58,589 bases of DNA from NCBI GenBank assembly GCA_011250595.1, contig JAANMP010000028.1, positions 1 through 58,589 on the forward strand. The letters run 5' to 3'. The DNA comes from Bacillus sp. MM2020_1. GTDB lineage: Bacteria > Bacillota > Bacilli > Bacillales > Cytobacillaceae. This document shows, piece by piece, positions 16,728 to 25,487 of this stretch. Positions within the stretch are counted from its first letter, which is position 1, and the number at the start of each line of letters is the position of its first letter. Position numbers and translations under genes: made by a program. The notes under the pieces are model-generated. The model was given only the letters and a program-made list of their open reading frames with translations, did not search any database and was not told where the DNA came from.

Positions 16728-17576
16728 TTAATATCCTCTAAAAACATATTCCTCTTTTGGAGCAGAAGTAGTAGTCCAATCTTCTACCTTTAAGTAAGGA
16801 ATGTTTGTTTTAAAGGGCTGATAGTAGATGGTTGATATTTTTCCTTTTACATTTACCCATTCATCGTTTTTAAATTTCTTACCGGCAGGCATTTCGACCA
16901 GCATTCCAAAGACTCCTGAATCGGCAATACAATGGATCACACCAAATCGGAACACAAAAATCTGGTTCTTATTTATTGTTTCAGAATCATTGAAAACAAA
17001 ACCTTTAAACTCAATTTCCTTTCCAAGAAAATCACCCGGGAAGTTATAAATTGTTTCCATTCCTTTTAAATAATTTTTATCATTCAATATAATCGTTTCT
17101 TTGTTTACGTACTTTTTCTTTTCTTTCTTCATTAACACATCATAATCCTCTTTTCCATAATACACACTCGTATCAGGACGCAAAAATTGCTGTTGCATAA
17201 AGGAGTCTCCTTTTCCTTCATCGTAAATGGGAAAATGGAAACCTTTTGCTTTTACAATATTTGAATCAAGGGTGGCAATTGGAAAAAATAATCCTGAAAT
17301 GATTGGAAAAGCGAAAATCGGGTAAATTAAAACCTTTTTATACCATTTATCCTCTTTCGCATGATTATGTCCACAATGATCATGGTCACAGCTAGTTTCC
17401 TTTGGTTCACCTTTGCTAAGCATAAAGATTTGAACAATCGTTAATACAAGTAGGGCATAACCAGCTGTGGCAGAAAGATAAGAATATTTCATGTTAATAT
17501 ATTTATTAATATCACCTGTAAGATGCATCTGAAAGATTAAATAAGTAAAACCAATTAATATTAAGCTTCTTATCAT
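16728..17576 (-). CDS. ycgQ: YcgQ-like membrane protein (TIGR03943 family)
   Basis: A 282-residue protein with two N-terminal membrane segments (about 4-20 and 36-54), a His/Cys-rich loop CDHDHCGHNH at about 63-72, another membrane segment near 84-105, and a long extracytoplasmic domain. The C-terminal part has the family's fixed features: FKGFV, FRFGVIHCIADSG, and the W-V-x-V-x-G-K segment resembling an OB fold. It is always paired with a YcgR-type permease, as here, 12 bases upstream. The His/Cys loop suggests metal handling; this is inference. Confidence 0.82.
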   Translation of the reverse strand: MIRSLILIGFTYLIFQMHLTGDINKYINMKYSYLSATAGYALLVLTIVQIFMLSKGEPKETSCDHDHCGHNHAKEDKWYKKVLIYPIFAFPIISGLFFPIATLDSNIVKAKGFHFPIYDEGKGDSFMQQQFLRPDTSVYYGKEDYDVLMKKEKKKYVNKETIILNDKNYLKGMETIYNFPGDFLGKEIEFKGFVFNDSETINKNQIFVFRFGVIHCIADSGVFGMLVEMPAGKKFKNDEWVNVKGKISTIYYQPFKTNIPYLKVEDWTTTSAPKEEYVFRGY

Positions 17577-17588
17577 AGTTCCAACTCC

Positions 17589-18476
17589 TTAAAACAACAA
17601 AGAGTATACAAAGACAACAGCAAAAACGGAAGAAACAATCATGAAAACCAGCCGCTTTTTAAATGTTGCAAGCATCATCATTAAATTTTTAATATCCACC
17701 ATTGGCCCAAACACAAGAAACGCTAATAACGAACCCGTTGAAAATGTTGTTCTAAAAGACGAAGCAATAAAAGCATCAGCTTCGGAGCAAAGAGACAAAA
17801 TAAAGGAGAGAGTCATCATCACGAAAGAGGATGATGCTTGTCCTTGGCCAATCGAAACAAGTGTTGATGTCTTAATATATGTTTGAACAGCTGCTGCAAT
17901 TAATGATCCAATAATTAAATATTTACCCATGGAGAAGAATTCTTCAACCGCATGCTCCAAGGTCTGCCAGATTTTTTTATAAAATGGAGTCGATTTTTTA
18001 TCAGAATGGTGAAAATGGAAATGTTCTTTAAACGGGCTCCCTTTAAATCGAAAAGCGATTAAACTTCCTACTATAATAGCTACAATAATAGCCCCCATAG
18101 CTCTGTATAAAGGCATCTTCCAGTCACTGCCAAATGCGATATATGTTGCAAATAGAACAACAGGATTGATGATGGGTGCTGTCAGCATAAACGCAATCCC
18201 CGCTGATATTGGCACGCCTTTTGAGACAAGCCTGCTAACAATAGGTACAATCCCACACTCACAGGAAGGAAATAAGATACCTAAGAAACTAGCAAAGATG
18301 ACGGCTAAGATTTTATTTTTAGGCATGATTTTGGCAATCATTTCTTCGGTAACAAATATTTGAATAATCCCTGATATTAGGACACCTAATGTCACGAATG
18401 GCAGGGCTTCAATTAAAATCGAAATAAAAATGGTATTCATCTGTAAAAAAGATTGCGGTAAGGATATACCAAACAT
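17589..18476 (-). CDS. ycgR: YcgR-like permease (ArsP_1/DUF318 family)
   Basis: A 295-residue membrane protein with about eight hydrophobic segments. It carries the permease family motifs GILFPSCECGIVPI (the conserved CECG) and MLTAPIINPVVLFATY, plus the second-half CSEADAFIASSF. The same family includes ArsP, which exports organoarsenicals. The YcgR subgroup has no proven substrate. GGAGG precedes ATG 18476. With ycgQ it forms a two-gene operon. The nearby YmaF-like and ArsB-like genes add to the metal or metalloid theme, but no direct evidence names an ion. Confidence 0.82.
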   Translation of the reverse strand: MFGISLPQSFLQMNTIFISILIEALPFVTLGVLISGIIQIFVTEEMIAKIMPKNKILAVIFASFLGILFPSCECGIVPIVSRLVSKGVPISAGIAFMLTAPIINPVVLFATYIAFGSDWKMPLYRAMGAIIVAIIVGSLIAFRFKGSPFKEHFHFHHSDKKSTPFYKKIWQTLEHAVEEFFSMGKYLIIGSLIAAAVQTYIKTSTLVSIGQGQASSSFVMMTLSFILSLCSEADAFIASSFRTTFSTGSLLAFLVFGPMVDIKNLMMMLATFKKRLVFMIVSSVFAVVFVYSLLF

Positions 18477-18569
18477 TATATTCCTCCATTACTCAAGACT
18501 CATGGAAAATACTATACTCTTTTCCTACTAATTCGTCCAACGAAAAATCTGGAATATAAATCAATCTTA

Positions 18570-18600
18570 AAAACAAAATAGACCGTTGATGTCAACGGCC
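18570..18600 (-). terminator. Leftward terminator
   Basis: On the minus strand GGCCGTTGA and TCAACGGTC form a 9-bp stem, followed by TATTTTGTTTTT. It lies directly after the stop of the secreted protein. Confidence 0.75.
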
Positions 18601-18930
18601 TTAGGGTTGTTGTTGGCTATCCCAATATTGAAGTGTGTCTATTTTGCCGGTTGGCTCACTTTTTAAAACATTTCCATCTTTGTCTTTATAAACCTCATAT
18701 TCTTCATAAGTTTCAACGATATAACCATCCACTTTTTCGGTATTTATTAGCTTTTCCTCCAAAACAGGTACATCAGGAGATGGCTCCACATCAACAGGCT
18801 GCACCATTACTGGTTGATCGGTCGAATAGGCATAGTTTTTATTAATAAATGAGTAGGGTGAATCAAGATAGGCGGCAAAACCTAAAGTGACCAATAGGCA
18901 GCAAATACTAACAAAGGTTTTTAATTTCAT
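18601..18930 (-). CDS. Small secreted protein, unknown
   Basis: A 109-residue protein starting at ATG 18930, with AAAGGAG about ten bases upstream. An earlier in-frame ATG at 18978 has no such site. The N-terminus is a signal-like helix (KLKTFVSICCLLVTLGFAA). It is followed by a Pro/Val-rich spacer and a C-terminal part, about 60-100, rich in Glu and Tyr (YIVETYEEYEVYKDKDGNV), which has the look of a small beta domain. No family recognised. It lies 72 bases after the MFS gene with no terminator between, so co-transcription is possible. Confidence 0.65.
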   Translation of the reverse strand: MKLKTFVSICCLLVTLGFAAYLDSPYSFINKNYAYSTDQPVMVQPVDVEPSPDVPVLEEKLINTEKVDGYIVETYEEYEVYKDKDGNVLKSEPTGKIDTLQYWDSQQQP

Positions 18931-19002
18931 AAAAAGGGCTCCTTTTTCACTTACATCCTCGTAACCCATTTTATGCATGTCCGAAAAACATATGCCTATT
19001 GA

Positions 19003-20175
19003 TTAGTTTTGAATAGTTGTTGTTTTTACTTCGGCTAGGTGCGGGCGAAAAAGTAGAAATAGAATAAATGCGGCAATTGAAATAATCGCACCTGAAATAT
19101 AAGGAAGCCCGATCGCAAGCGAAAACAGCCACCCACCAAGTGGCGGACCAATAATTCGGCCAAGCGAGTCAAAGGAAGATAGCATACCTGTTGAACTTCC
19201 ATAACCTGCGCTTGAGGTTTTCGTAATTAAAGAAGAGACACTTGGACGAATAACCCCATTTCCTAAACCGAAAATCGTTAAAAAAAGGGCTGCAGTTGCA
19301 AAGTTATTCACCAATAAAATCAGTCCAAATCCAAGTGCTGAAACAATGATACCCGCCTGAATAACGCTTTTCTCTCCGTATTTCTTAGTCATTCTACCGA
19401 CTAGGCCGCCCTGTACAAGCGCACTTCCAAACCCCATGATCATAAAAATGTAGCCAAGTTGAGTGGCGTCCAATCCAGCTTTTTTTGCGGCAAAGTAGGC
19501 AAAGGTTGCTTCCAAACCAGAAAGTGATAAGGAAATTAATAATTGCACCAAATATAATACAGTAACCGCACCATTAAACGCCTTTCCAAAAGAGAGCTTT
19601 TCTTTGCTAACTGTTCCTTTATTCTGTTTCGATTCTTTTAGCAAAAGAAAAACAAGGATCAAGGTTATGAGCGAGGAACCACATGCAAGAAAAAAGGGCA
19701 TATTCAAACTGAACCTTGAGAAAATCCCACCGATCGCGGGCCCAAAAACAAAACCTAAGCCCGTTGCTGCACCGACTATTCCCATTCCTTTGCCACGATT
19801 TTCTTCCGTGGTGATGTCTGCAACATAAGCCATGGCGGTTGGCATATTAGCAGAGGATAGAATGCCACCAATAATTCTTGCCGCAAACAGCATCCAAAGC
19901 TCAGTTGACATGGCTTGAATCAGAAAGGATAGACCTAGTCCAGAAATCCCAATCATCATCACTGGTTTACGCCCAATTCGGTCGGAAACATGACCCCACA
20001 TCGGTGCGAAAATGAGCTGCATGAGCGAATAAACGGCCATTAACAAACCTAATTCTGTGGGATTCGCCCCAATTTCTTCTGCATAAAAAGGTAAAACCGG
20101 GATGATAATTCCGAATCCAACCATCACCAAAAACATAACTACAAATAAAATCGGTAAAGCGGACTTTGATTGCAA
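19003..20175 (-). CDS. MFS drug exporter (Bmr/NorA/TetA type)
   Basis: A 390-residue 12-segment major facilitator of the DHA1 drug:H+ antiporter family. Motif A is clear as GHVSDRIGRKPVM at about 61-73, and the antiporter motif C as GLGFVFGPAIGG in segment 5. The start is TTG 20175, behind AGGAG. It probably exports toxic amphipathic compounds; the substrate range is not predictable. No regulator lies beside it. The region from 20176 to 20413 holds only its upstream sequence; I saw no gene there. Confidence 0.85.
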   Translation of the reverse strand: MQSKSALPILFVVMFLVMVGFGIIIPVLPFYAEEIGANPTELGLLMAVYSLMQLIFAPMWGHVSDRIGRKPVMMIGISGLGLSFLIQAMSTELWMLFAARIIGGILSSANMPTAMAYVADITTEENRGKGMGIVGAATGLGFVFGPAIGGIFSRFSLNMPFFLACGSSLITLILVFLLLKESKQNKGTVSKEKLSFGKAFNGAVTVLYLVQLLISLSLSGLEATFAYFAAKKAGLDATQLGYIFMIMGFGSALVQGGLVGRMTKKYGEKSVIQAGIIVSALGFGLILLVNNFATAALFLTIFGLGNGVIRPSVSSLITKTSSAGYGSSTGMLSSFDSLGRIIGPPLGGWLFSLAIGLPYISGAIISIAAFILFLLFRPHLAEVKTTTIQN

Positions 20176-20413
20176 AGAATTTTCACTCCTAGGTGACTTT
20201 TAAAGTCGTTGATATTACTTACTTCCTATCAATAGGATAATGGATACTGACCTCTCAAAACAAGCCTCTTTAATCAATTATTTCCTTGCATGGAAATAGT
20301 ATGCAAATCCTGTTTACAATCAGAACTGGATCTAATCAGATTCATAACAAACAGATAGATAGGTGATAGCATTAGCTAGCAAGTTGATATTAGGATTTCA
20401 AAACAAGATGAAT

Positions 20414-20452
20414 AGAAAAAAGAACACCATTCCATAAGGGAAAAGTGTTCTC
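20414..20452 (-). terminator. Terminator of the phn operon
   Basis: On the minus strand AGAACAC and GTGTTCT pair around a long loop and are followed by six T. It ends phnDCE three bases after the phnE stop. Confidence 0.75.
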
Positions 20453-20455
20453 TGT

Positions 20456-22093
20456 CTATTTAACAGCCTTTCTCGTGCTTTCTGAAGCAAAGTCAGCAAT
20501 GACAACGAGAATCATATAACAAAGAAGTAACAGTGTGATTTCGGTATAATGAAAATAGCTCATGGCTAGTTTAAACTCCATCCCAAGGCCGCCTGCACCG
20601 ACAAACCCAACAACAATCGTGGTCCTCATAATGACTTCCCAGCGATATAAGATATAGGTTAGAAATCTAGGTAACACAGTAGGCAGAATACCATAGAAGA
20701 AGATCTGGAATCTAGATGCACCTGCTGTAGCTAAATTACGAATAGGACGAGGGTCCATGTCCTCAATCACCTCTGCCCAAAGCTTGCCAAGAATCCCAAA
20801 GTTATGGAGTGCAAGCGCGATTGCCCCTGGCAGTAGACCTGGTTTAAAAATAAAAATGATCATCATCGCCCAAACTAGCTCAGGAACGGAACGAGAGAAG
20901 ATATAGGTGATACGGATGATTCCATATAGAATCCAATTATACCAACGCTTTGAAGAAGTTAGACTTCCATCGGCAATATTTCTAGCTGCCGGAATAACAG
21001 TTAAGAAGGCGGCAACCGTCGCAAATCCAATCGCCATGATGCTCATTTCCAGCGTTTCGATTGTAAGCTTTAATGCCGCGACCCAGCTTTCACCATCAAG
21101 GAAGGCAGGATGCTTATCGTTTATGCCAATTAAGCTGCCAAAAAACTTTTTTACATATTCGATATTCTTATCCGATAACAATTCAAACAATTGAGCATTG
21201 TCACCAACGGTAATAAATGCCCAGGACCCAATGATTAATAGCATAGCGAATAGGGAAGACCTCCACCCGGAACTGAAACCATTTCGGCGCTTTTGCTCTG
21301 TCAATCCTTTTCTTACGTAATTGCTCCAAATATCCACAAGCAAGACAAGAGCAATCAGAAAAAACACATAGGCCCATACTTGATCGTATTTCAAATCTGC
21401 GAGCGATAATTGAATTTGATACCCTAAACCTCCAAGTCCGATAAAGCTCATAATGGCAGAAGAACGAATCGCACATTCGAAGCGGTACATCGTGTAGCTG
21501 ATCATATCTGCCCAAATCAGTGGGAGATAACCGTAAAAAAGGACTTGAAGTCGTGAGGCACCTGTAGCTCTTAATGCAGTGATCGGTTCTTCGCGGACAT
21601 CATTTAACATATCAGCAAAAATGCGGCCAAGAATCCCTCCATACGGAATCGCAAGCGCAAATATCGCTGCATAGGGGGAAAGGCCGACTGCAGCGACGAA
21701 AAGCCATGCCCAAATTAGCTCATGGATCGAACGAGTAAATCCTAAAATACCCCGAAAGAATATTTTTGAAGTAAGTCGGGCTATCCTCGTCGAAGTTAAT
21801 GTGCCTGATGCGAGAATTCCAACAACCAGCGCATAAATAATCGCGAGGAACATCCCGGCAACCGCATAAGCAAGCGTAATCCACGCAGATTCGAACCCTT
21901 TAATTAATACGTCTGCTGACAAATCAGGCTGAATTAGCCCTTCCAATATTTGCAGCATCGTTGGAATTCCGCCGGCATGGAAAAGGTCTGAATTCCATTG
22001 AATCGAGAGCAAGCTCCATACGAAAACAGCAATTAATAGCAAGGAAAGGATAAGGCGATTATACCGAACCAATACAGATTTTTGTTTCAACAT
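20456..22093 (-). CDS. phnE: PhnE, phosphonate ABC permease, fused double copy
   Basis: A 545-residue membrane protein that is two PhnE permeases joined head to tail. Both halves carry the same elements: a FxR/TR-S-x-x-E-L-x-W-A segment (FTRSIHELIWAWLF and FSRSVPELVWAMMI), the ABC-contact EAA loop (RATGASRLQVLFYGYLP and ATAGASRFQIFFYGILP), and an end block (GGLGYQIQLSLADLKYDQVW and GGLGMEFKLAMSYFHYTEIT). The halves cover about 1-270 and 280-545. In many bacteria they are separate phnE1 and phnE2 genes. It begins one base after phnC and is the last gene of the operon. Confidence 0.9.
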   Translation of the reverse strand: MLKQKSVLVRYNRLILSLLLIAVFVWSLLSIQWNSDLFHAGGIPTMLQILEGLIQPDLSADVLIKGFESAWITLAYAVAGMFLAIIYALVVGILASGTLTSTRIARLTSKIFFRGILGFTRSIHELIWAWLFVAAVGLSPYAAIFALAIPYGGILGRIFADMLNDVREEPITALRATGASRLQVLFYGYLPLIWADMISYTMYRFECAIRSSAIMSFIGLGGLGYQIQLSLADLKYDQVWAYVFFLIALVLLVDIWSNYVRKGLTEQKRRNGFSSGWRSSLFAMLLIIGSWAFITVGDNAQLFELLSDKNIEYVKKFFGSLIGINDKHPAFLDGESWVAALKLTIETLEMSIMAIGFATVAAFLTVIPAARNIADGSLTSSKRWYNWILYGIIRITYIFSRSVPELVWAMMIIFIFKPGLLPGAIALALHNFGILGKLWAEVIEDMDPRPIRNLATAGASRFQIFFYGILPTVLPRFLTYILYRWEVIMRTTIVVGFVGAGGLGMEFKLAMSYFHYTEITLLLLCYMILVVIADFASESTRKAVK

Positions 22094-22094
22094 T

Positions 22095-22847
22095 TTAACC
22101 TTGCTCCTTTAAGCGATAAAGTTCGGCTAACCTGTCATCTGTCACTTTTTCGGTTGGCAAATCAAAAAGGATTTCCCCATTTTTAAGAGCGATGATCCTT
22201 GTAAAATATTTACGAGCATATTCAACCGAATGCAAGCTGGCAATTAATGTTTGTTTTTCTTCAGAAATGATCTTTATCAGCATGGCTAATACATCCTCAG
22301 CTCTCGCAGGATCTAGTGAGGCTACTGGTTCGTCTGCCAAAATTACTTCTGGTTTTTGGACCATTAATCTCGCCATCGCGACACGCTGCTGTTCGCCTCC
22401 GGATAAAGTGGAGGTTATTTCGTACATCTTATCCGTAAGACCCACTCTTTCTAGTGCATTTAGGGCTAAGTCTTTTTCCTGAGGAACAAGTAGAGAGAAG
22501 AGGGATTTGAATAGGCCCCAGTCCGCTAATCGACCGGCAAGAACATTATGGATAACCGCAATCGAACCAATCAAATCAAATTGCTGACGAATGACACCAA
22601 CCTTTTTGGCAAATAGTTTCCCTTTTTTATAGGATGCTATCGGTTTGCTATCAATTAATAGCTCGCCACTATGGATTGGCACCAGTCCAGCAATAGAGTT
22701 TAATAACGTTGTTTTCCCGGCACCACTAGGTCCAATTAACGCAACCATCTCACCCTGCTTTATAGAAAAAGAAAGGGAAGATAAGGCTATCTTCCGCTCA
22801 AAGTGTTTCGATATATTTTTTGCATCAATCATTTTTTTTGAAGTCAT
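22095..22847 (-). CDS. phnC: PhnC, phosphonate ABC transporter ATPase
   Basis: A 250-residue ABC ATPase. Walker A is GPSGAGKTT (39-47), the signature is LSGGEQQRVAMARLM, Walker B is VILADEPVASLD, and the switch His is in IASLHSVEYA. Family members of this length and pattern energise phosphonate or phosphite uptake. It is flanked by the solute-binding protein 14 bases upstream and the permease one base downstream. The phosphonate assignment rests on the three-gene set as much as on this ATPase, whose domain is shared by many importers. Confidence 0.9.
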   Translation of the reverse strand: MTSKKMIDAKNISKHFERKIALSSLSFSIKQGEMVALIGPSGAGKTTLLNSIAGLVPIHSGELLIDSKPIASYKKGKLFAKKVGVIRQQFDLIGSIAVIHNVLAGRLADWGLFKSLFSLLVPQEKDLALNALERVGLTDKMYEITSTLSGGEQQRVAMARLMVQKPEVILADEPVASLDPARAEDVLAMLIKIISEEKQTLIASLHSVEYARKYFTRIIALKNGEILFDLPTEKVTDDRLAELYRLKEQG

Positions 22848-22861
22848 GTCTACGACACCTA

Positions 22862-23761
22862 CTACTTAATAATCTGTAATTCCTTCGCTACTTGTTCAAT
22901 CTTTTTATAATTGTCATTCTTCGTTTCAACAAAACTATCTGTTTGGAATAAGTCCGCAATTTCCTTTTGCTCGCCAGTAATCGTTAGAAGGGCGTCTTTA
23001 ACCTTTTGCTTTGTTCCTTTACCAAAGACGTCCTCAACATTGCTGTTGATTGTCCAGTTATAGTCATAATAAGCAGGAGTTGTATAGAAAACTTTTACTT
23101 TTTTCGTATCGACTTTTCCTTCTTTTACAGCTGCTTCCCAGACGGCCTCATTCAATGCACCAGCTTTAAAGGCACCGGATTCAATTAATTTGTAGGTTGT
23201 ATCATGTGAACCGGAGAAATTAGGTTTGCCATCGAAGTCTTTATTGGCATCAATACCAGCCTCAGATAAATAATAACGCGGCATTAAATGGCCGGATGTA
23301 GAACTTTCACTGCCAAACGTAAATGATTTGCCTTTTAAATCTTCAAGCTTGGTAATGTTTTCTGATGATTGGGTGATAAATACTGAATGGAACTCAGCGT
23401 CACGTGGGCGTTGAACAATTGACTCTGCTTCAGGAACAAGGTTTCTAGCTTGTACACTTGTTAAGCCGCCAAACCAGGCCATATGAATTTCACCGCGTTG
23501 AAAACCAGTGACTAGTGCAGCATAATCAACAGACGGTACAAATTCAACCTTCATACCTGTCTTTTCGCTAAGGTATTTAGCAACGGCAGTCATACCTTTA
23601 TCTAAATCAGCAGCATTTTGGTCAGGAATTGCCCCAATTTTAAACACTTCTTTTGTTGCCGTTTCTTTCTTACTTTCACTGGTATTTTTATTAGTTTGTC
23701 CGCATGCGGCTAATGAAAATACAAGAATAGCAAGTATGATGATAGAAATCCATTTTTTCAT
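22862..23761 (-). CDS. phnD: PhnD, phosphonate-binding lipoprotein
   Basis: A 299-residue solute-binding protein and first gene of phnDCE. It has a lipoprotein signal with the lipobox LAAC, making Cys20 the lipid anchor. The mature part has the PhnD fold features: AIPDQNA, then YAALVTGFQRGEIHMAWFGG, and the FTFGSESSTSGHLMPRYYL binding segment. It delivers phosphonate, or possibly phosphite or hypophosphite, to PhnE. A TATAAT lies about 55 bases upstream on the minus strand with a poor -35. I could not find a clear PhoP box. No C-P lyase genes are in the window. Confidence 0.9.
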   Translation of the reverse strand: MKKWISIIILAILVFSLAACGQTNKNTSESKKETATKEVFKIGAIPDQNAADLDKGMTAVAKYLSEKTGMKVEFVPSVDYAALVTGFQRGEIHMAWFGGLTSVQARNLVPEAESIVQRPRDAEFHSVFITQSSENITKLEDLKGKSFTFGSESSTSGHLMPRYYLSEAGIDANKDFDGKPNFSGSHDTTYKLIESGAFKAGALNEAVWEAAVKEGKVDTKKVKVFYTTPAYYDYNWTINSNVEDVFGKGTKQKVKDALLTITGEQKEIADLFQTDSFVETKNDNYKKIEQVAKELQIIK

Positions 23762-23919
23762 TAATAATTACCCCTTGATAGAATATTTTTGCAACTTAGA
23801 ATTGCTTAACCTTATGTATTATAAGTGAAGTATTCATAAAAATAAATTCAAATTATCGATAAAATAAATGAAAATCAATCGATTAATTAGATATCAATGT
23901 ATTTAGGTAATGAATATAA

Positions 23920-23950
23920 GAAAAATCCCCTGCACCTGAGCAGGGGATTA
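23920..23950 (-). terminator. Leftward terminator
   Basis: On the minus strand AATCCCCTGC and GCAGGGGATT form a 10-bp stem, followed by TTTCTT. It ends the half ABC-F gene. Confidence 0.85.
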
Positions 23951-23962
23951 AACAAAATATCT

Positions 23963-24583
23963 TTAAACTGTCTGTTGTGACCACTCTTCAACATTCCACA
24001 CTTTTGTTACCCAATCTTCATAAAAGTCGGGTTCGTGACAGACGAGAACAACAGTTCCTTTGTATTCCTTTAAAGCACGTTGTAATTCTGCTTTTGCATC
24101 AATATCAAGGTGATTGGTCGGCTCGTCGAATAGAATCCAGTTACTTTCGTTCATCATTAACTTACATAAACGAACTTTCGCTTGTTCTCCACCGCTTAAT
24201 TGATTCATTGGACGTGAGATATGATCATTTTTCAAACCACAGCGGGCAAGGGCGGCACGCACTTGATTTTGATCCATCGATGGGAAGACATTCCAAACCT
24301 CATCAATTGGGGTAATACCACCTGCTTTTACTTCCTGTTCAAAATAAGAAGGGAAGAGGAAGTCACCGCGTTCAACCTTACCATTCATTGGATCGATTTT
24401 TCCAAGCATGGTTTTAAGAAGTGTGGATTTTCCGACACCATTACAACCAATAATAGCCACTTTTTCGCCACGTTCAATCGTAATGTTCATTTTAGGTAAA
24501 AGGGGCTCTGAATAACCAATTTCTAAGTCTTTTGCCTCAAAAACATAAATTTTATTGGAAATAGGCTTTTCATTAGCAACCAT
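23963..24583 (-). CDS. Truncated ABC-F protein (second ATPase domain only)
   Basis: A 206-residue open frame with one ABC domain: Walker A GCNGVGKST, signature LSGGEQAKVRLCKLM, Walker B ILFDEPTNHLD. The order and the opening segment (VFEAKDLEIGYSEPLLPKMNI) match the second half of full ABC-F proteins, which have about 520-640 residues. The first ATPase domain and the interdomain linker are absent. Only 62 bases separate it from a divergent gene, so the front half is deleted rather than frameshifted. The ATG at 24583 has only a weak GGTG upstream. It may be a relic or, less likely, a working half-protein. Confidence 0.75.
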   Translation of the reverse strand: MVANEKPISNKIYVFEAKDLEIGYSEPLLPKMNITIERGEKVAIIGCNGVGKSTLLKTMLGKIDPMNGKVERGDFLFPSYFEQEVKAGGITPIDEVWNVFPSMDQNQVRAALARCGLKNDHISRPMNQLSGGEQAKVRLCKLMMNESNWILFDEPTNHLDIDAKAELQRALKEYKGTVVLVCHEPDFYEDWVTKVWNVEEWSQQTV

Positions 24584-24645
24584 TATACACCTATGTATAA
24601 AGTAACAATCGAAATGGGCAATTTATATAAAAAAAGGAAAAAGAT

Positions 24646-25131
24646 ATGATTGGATTACTAATTGCCATTATTACATTTAATTATCTTGCATTTAAGAAAA
24701 ATAAGATTTTAACTACCAATCAAATTGTCCATATTTGGACTTTCACAATCGCTTTCCAAACCTTGTTTGATATCTTTGTTGAATTCAAATATCATGGATA
24801 TTGGTATTTTGACAAAGGGATTGATTGGGCTGGATTATTGCCACATATGTTCTTAGTTCCAGCTGCTAATATGATTTTTTTAAATTGGTTTCCACATAAA
24901 TCAAAGGTCATTAAGCAAATTGGGGTTATAATTCTTTTTACCATTGCTATATTAATTTACGAAGCCGTCACCTTGCTGCCACCTCCGTGGGGTTTCTTTC
25001 ATTATGGCTGGTGGAAGCTTTGGCATGCTGTTATTCTTGACCCGGTTTTGCTCCTTATCCTACTAGGATTTTATAAGTGGATTTGTAAGGTAGAAAAGGA
25101 TACCTGTATATCCCCAAAAACACAGGAATAA
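24646..25131 (+). CDS. CBO0543-family membrane protein
   Basis: A 161-residue protein with about five hydrophobic segments and the family's pattern of aromatic residues (FKYHGYWYFDKGIDW, NWFPHKS, LLPPPWGFFHYGWWKLWHA). The family is common in spore formers and has no known role. ATG 24646 has an AAGGAAAAAG site. It is divergent from the half ABC-F gene. It ends in a short hydrophilic tail. Confidence 0.72.
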   Translation: MIGLLIAIITFNYLAFKKNKILTTNQIVHIWTFTIAFQTLFDIFVEFKYHGYWYFDKGIDWAGLLPHMFLVPAANMIFLNWFPHKSKVIKQIGVIILFTIAILIYEAVTLLPPPWGFFHYGWWKLWHAVILDPVLLLILLGFYKWICKVEKDTCISPKTQE

Positions 25132-25207
25132 TTATTACTTAAAATGCTTAATCAAACATACAACCTTGTCCATATAATATTAAAAAAGTATGGAAGGCGT
25201 GGATCGG

Positions 25208-25435
25208 TTGGCAAACAATGAAAAGGGAATTACGATTGGAACTATTTCTGGCGGGATTGTAAACTTTGGCGGCGCGGTTTGGATTGCTCCCATATCAGTA
25301 ACAACGACAACTTCAGGGTCCGGAAATGATAATTCAGGTACAGAAGTAAGGTCGAGTTCCAGGAACAGTGCTTCATTACAAAGAAACATAACTGAAATCA
25401 TCGAATTAATTCAGGCGATGAATAAAAAAAAATAA
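25208..25435 (+). CDS. GerPA/GerPF-like small spore protein
   Basis: A 75-residue protein. The core ISGGIVNFGGAVWIAPISV followed by a Gly/Ser stretch (SGSGNDNSG) closely parallels GerPA and GerPF, which help germinants pass the spore coat. I chose TTG 25208, which has GGAAGG nine bases upstream. An in-frame ATG at 25190 lies about where transcription would begin, given a TATAAT just before it, and has no ribosome-binding site. The C-terminal third (NITEIIELIQAMNKKK) is helical and unlike GerPA. It stands alone, outside any gerP operon. Confidence 0.6.
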   Translation: MANNEKGITIGTISGGIVNFGGAVWIAPISVTTTTSGSGNDNSGTEVRSSSRNSASLQRNITEIIELIQAMNKKK

Positions 25436-25436
25436 A

Positions 25437-25461
25437 GACGATACCATGAAAAAGTATCGTC
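25437..25461. terminator. Bidirectional terminator
   Basis: GACGATAC and GTATCGTC form an 8-bp stem. On the minus strand it is followed by TTTATTTTTTTT, so it mainly ends xpt-pbuX and also serves the small gene to its left. Confidence 0.75.
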
Positions 25462-25487
25462 CTTTGACCTTGATCTTTTCTATGAAA

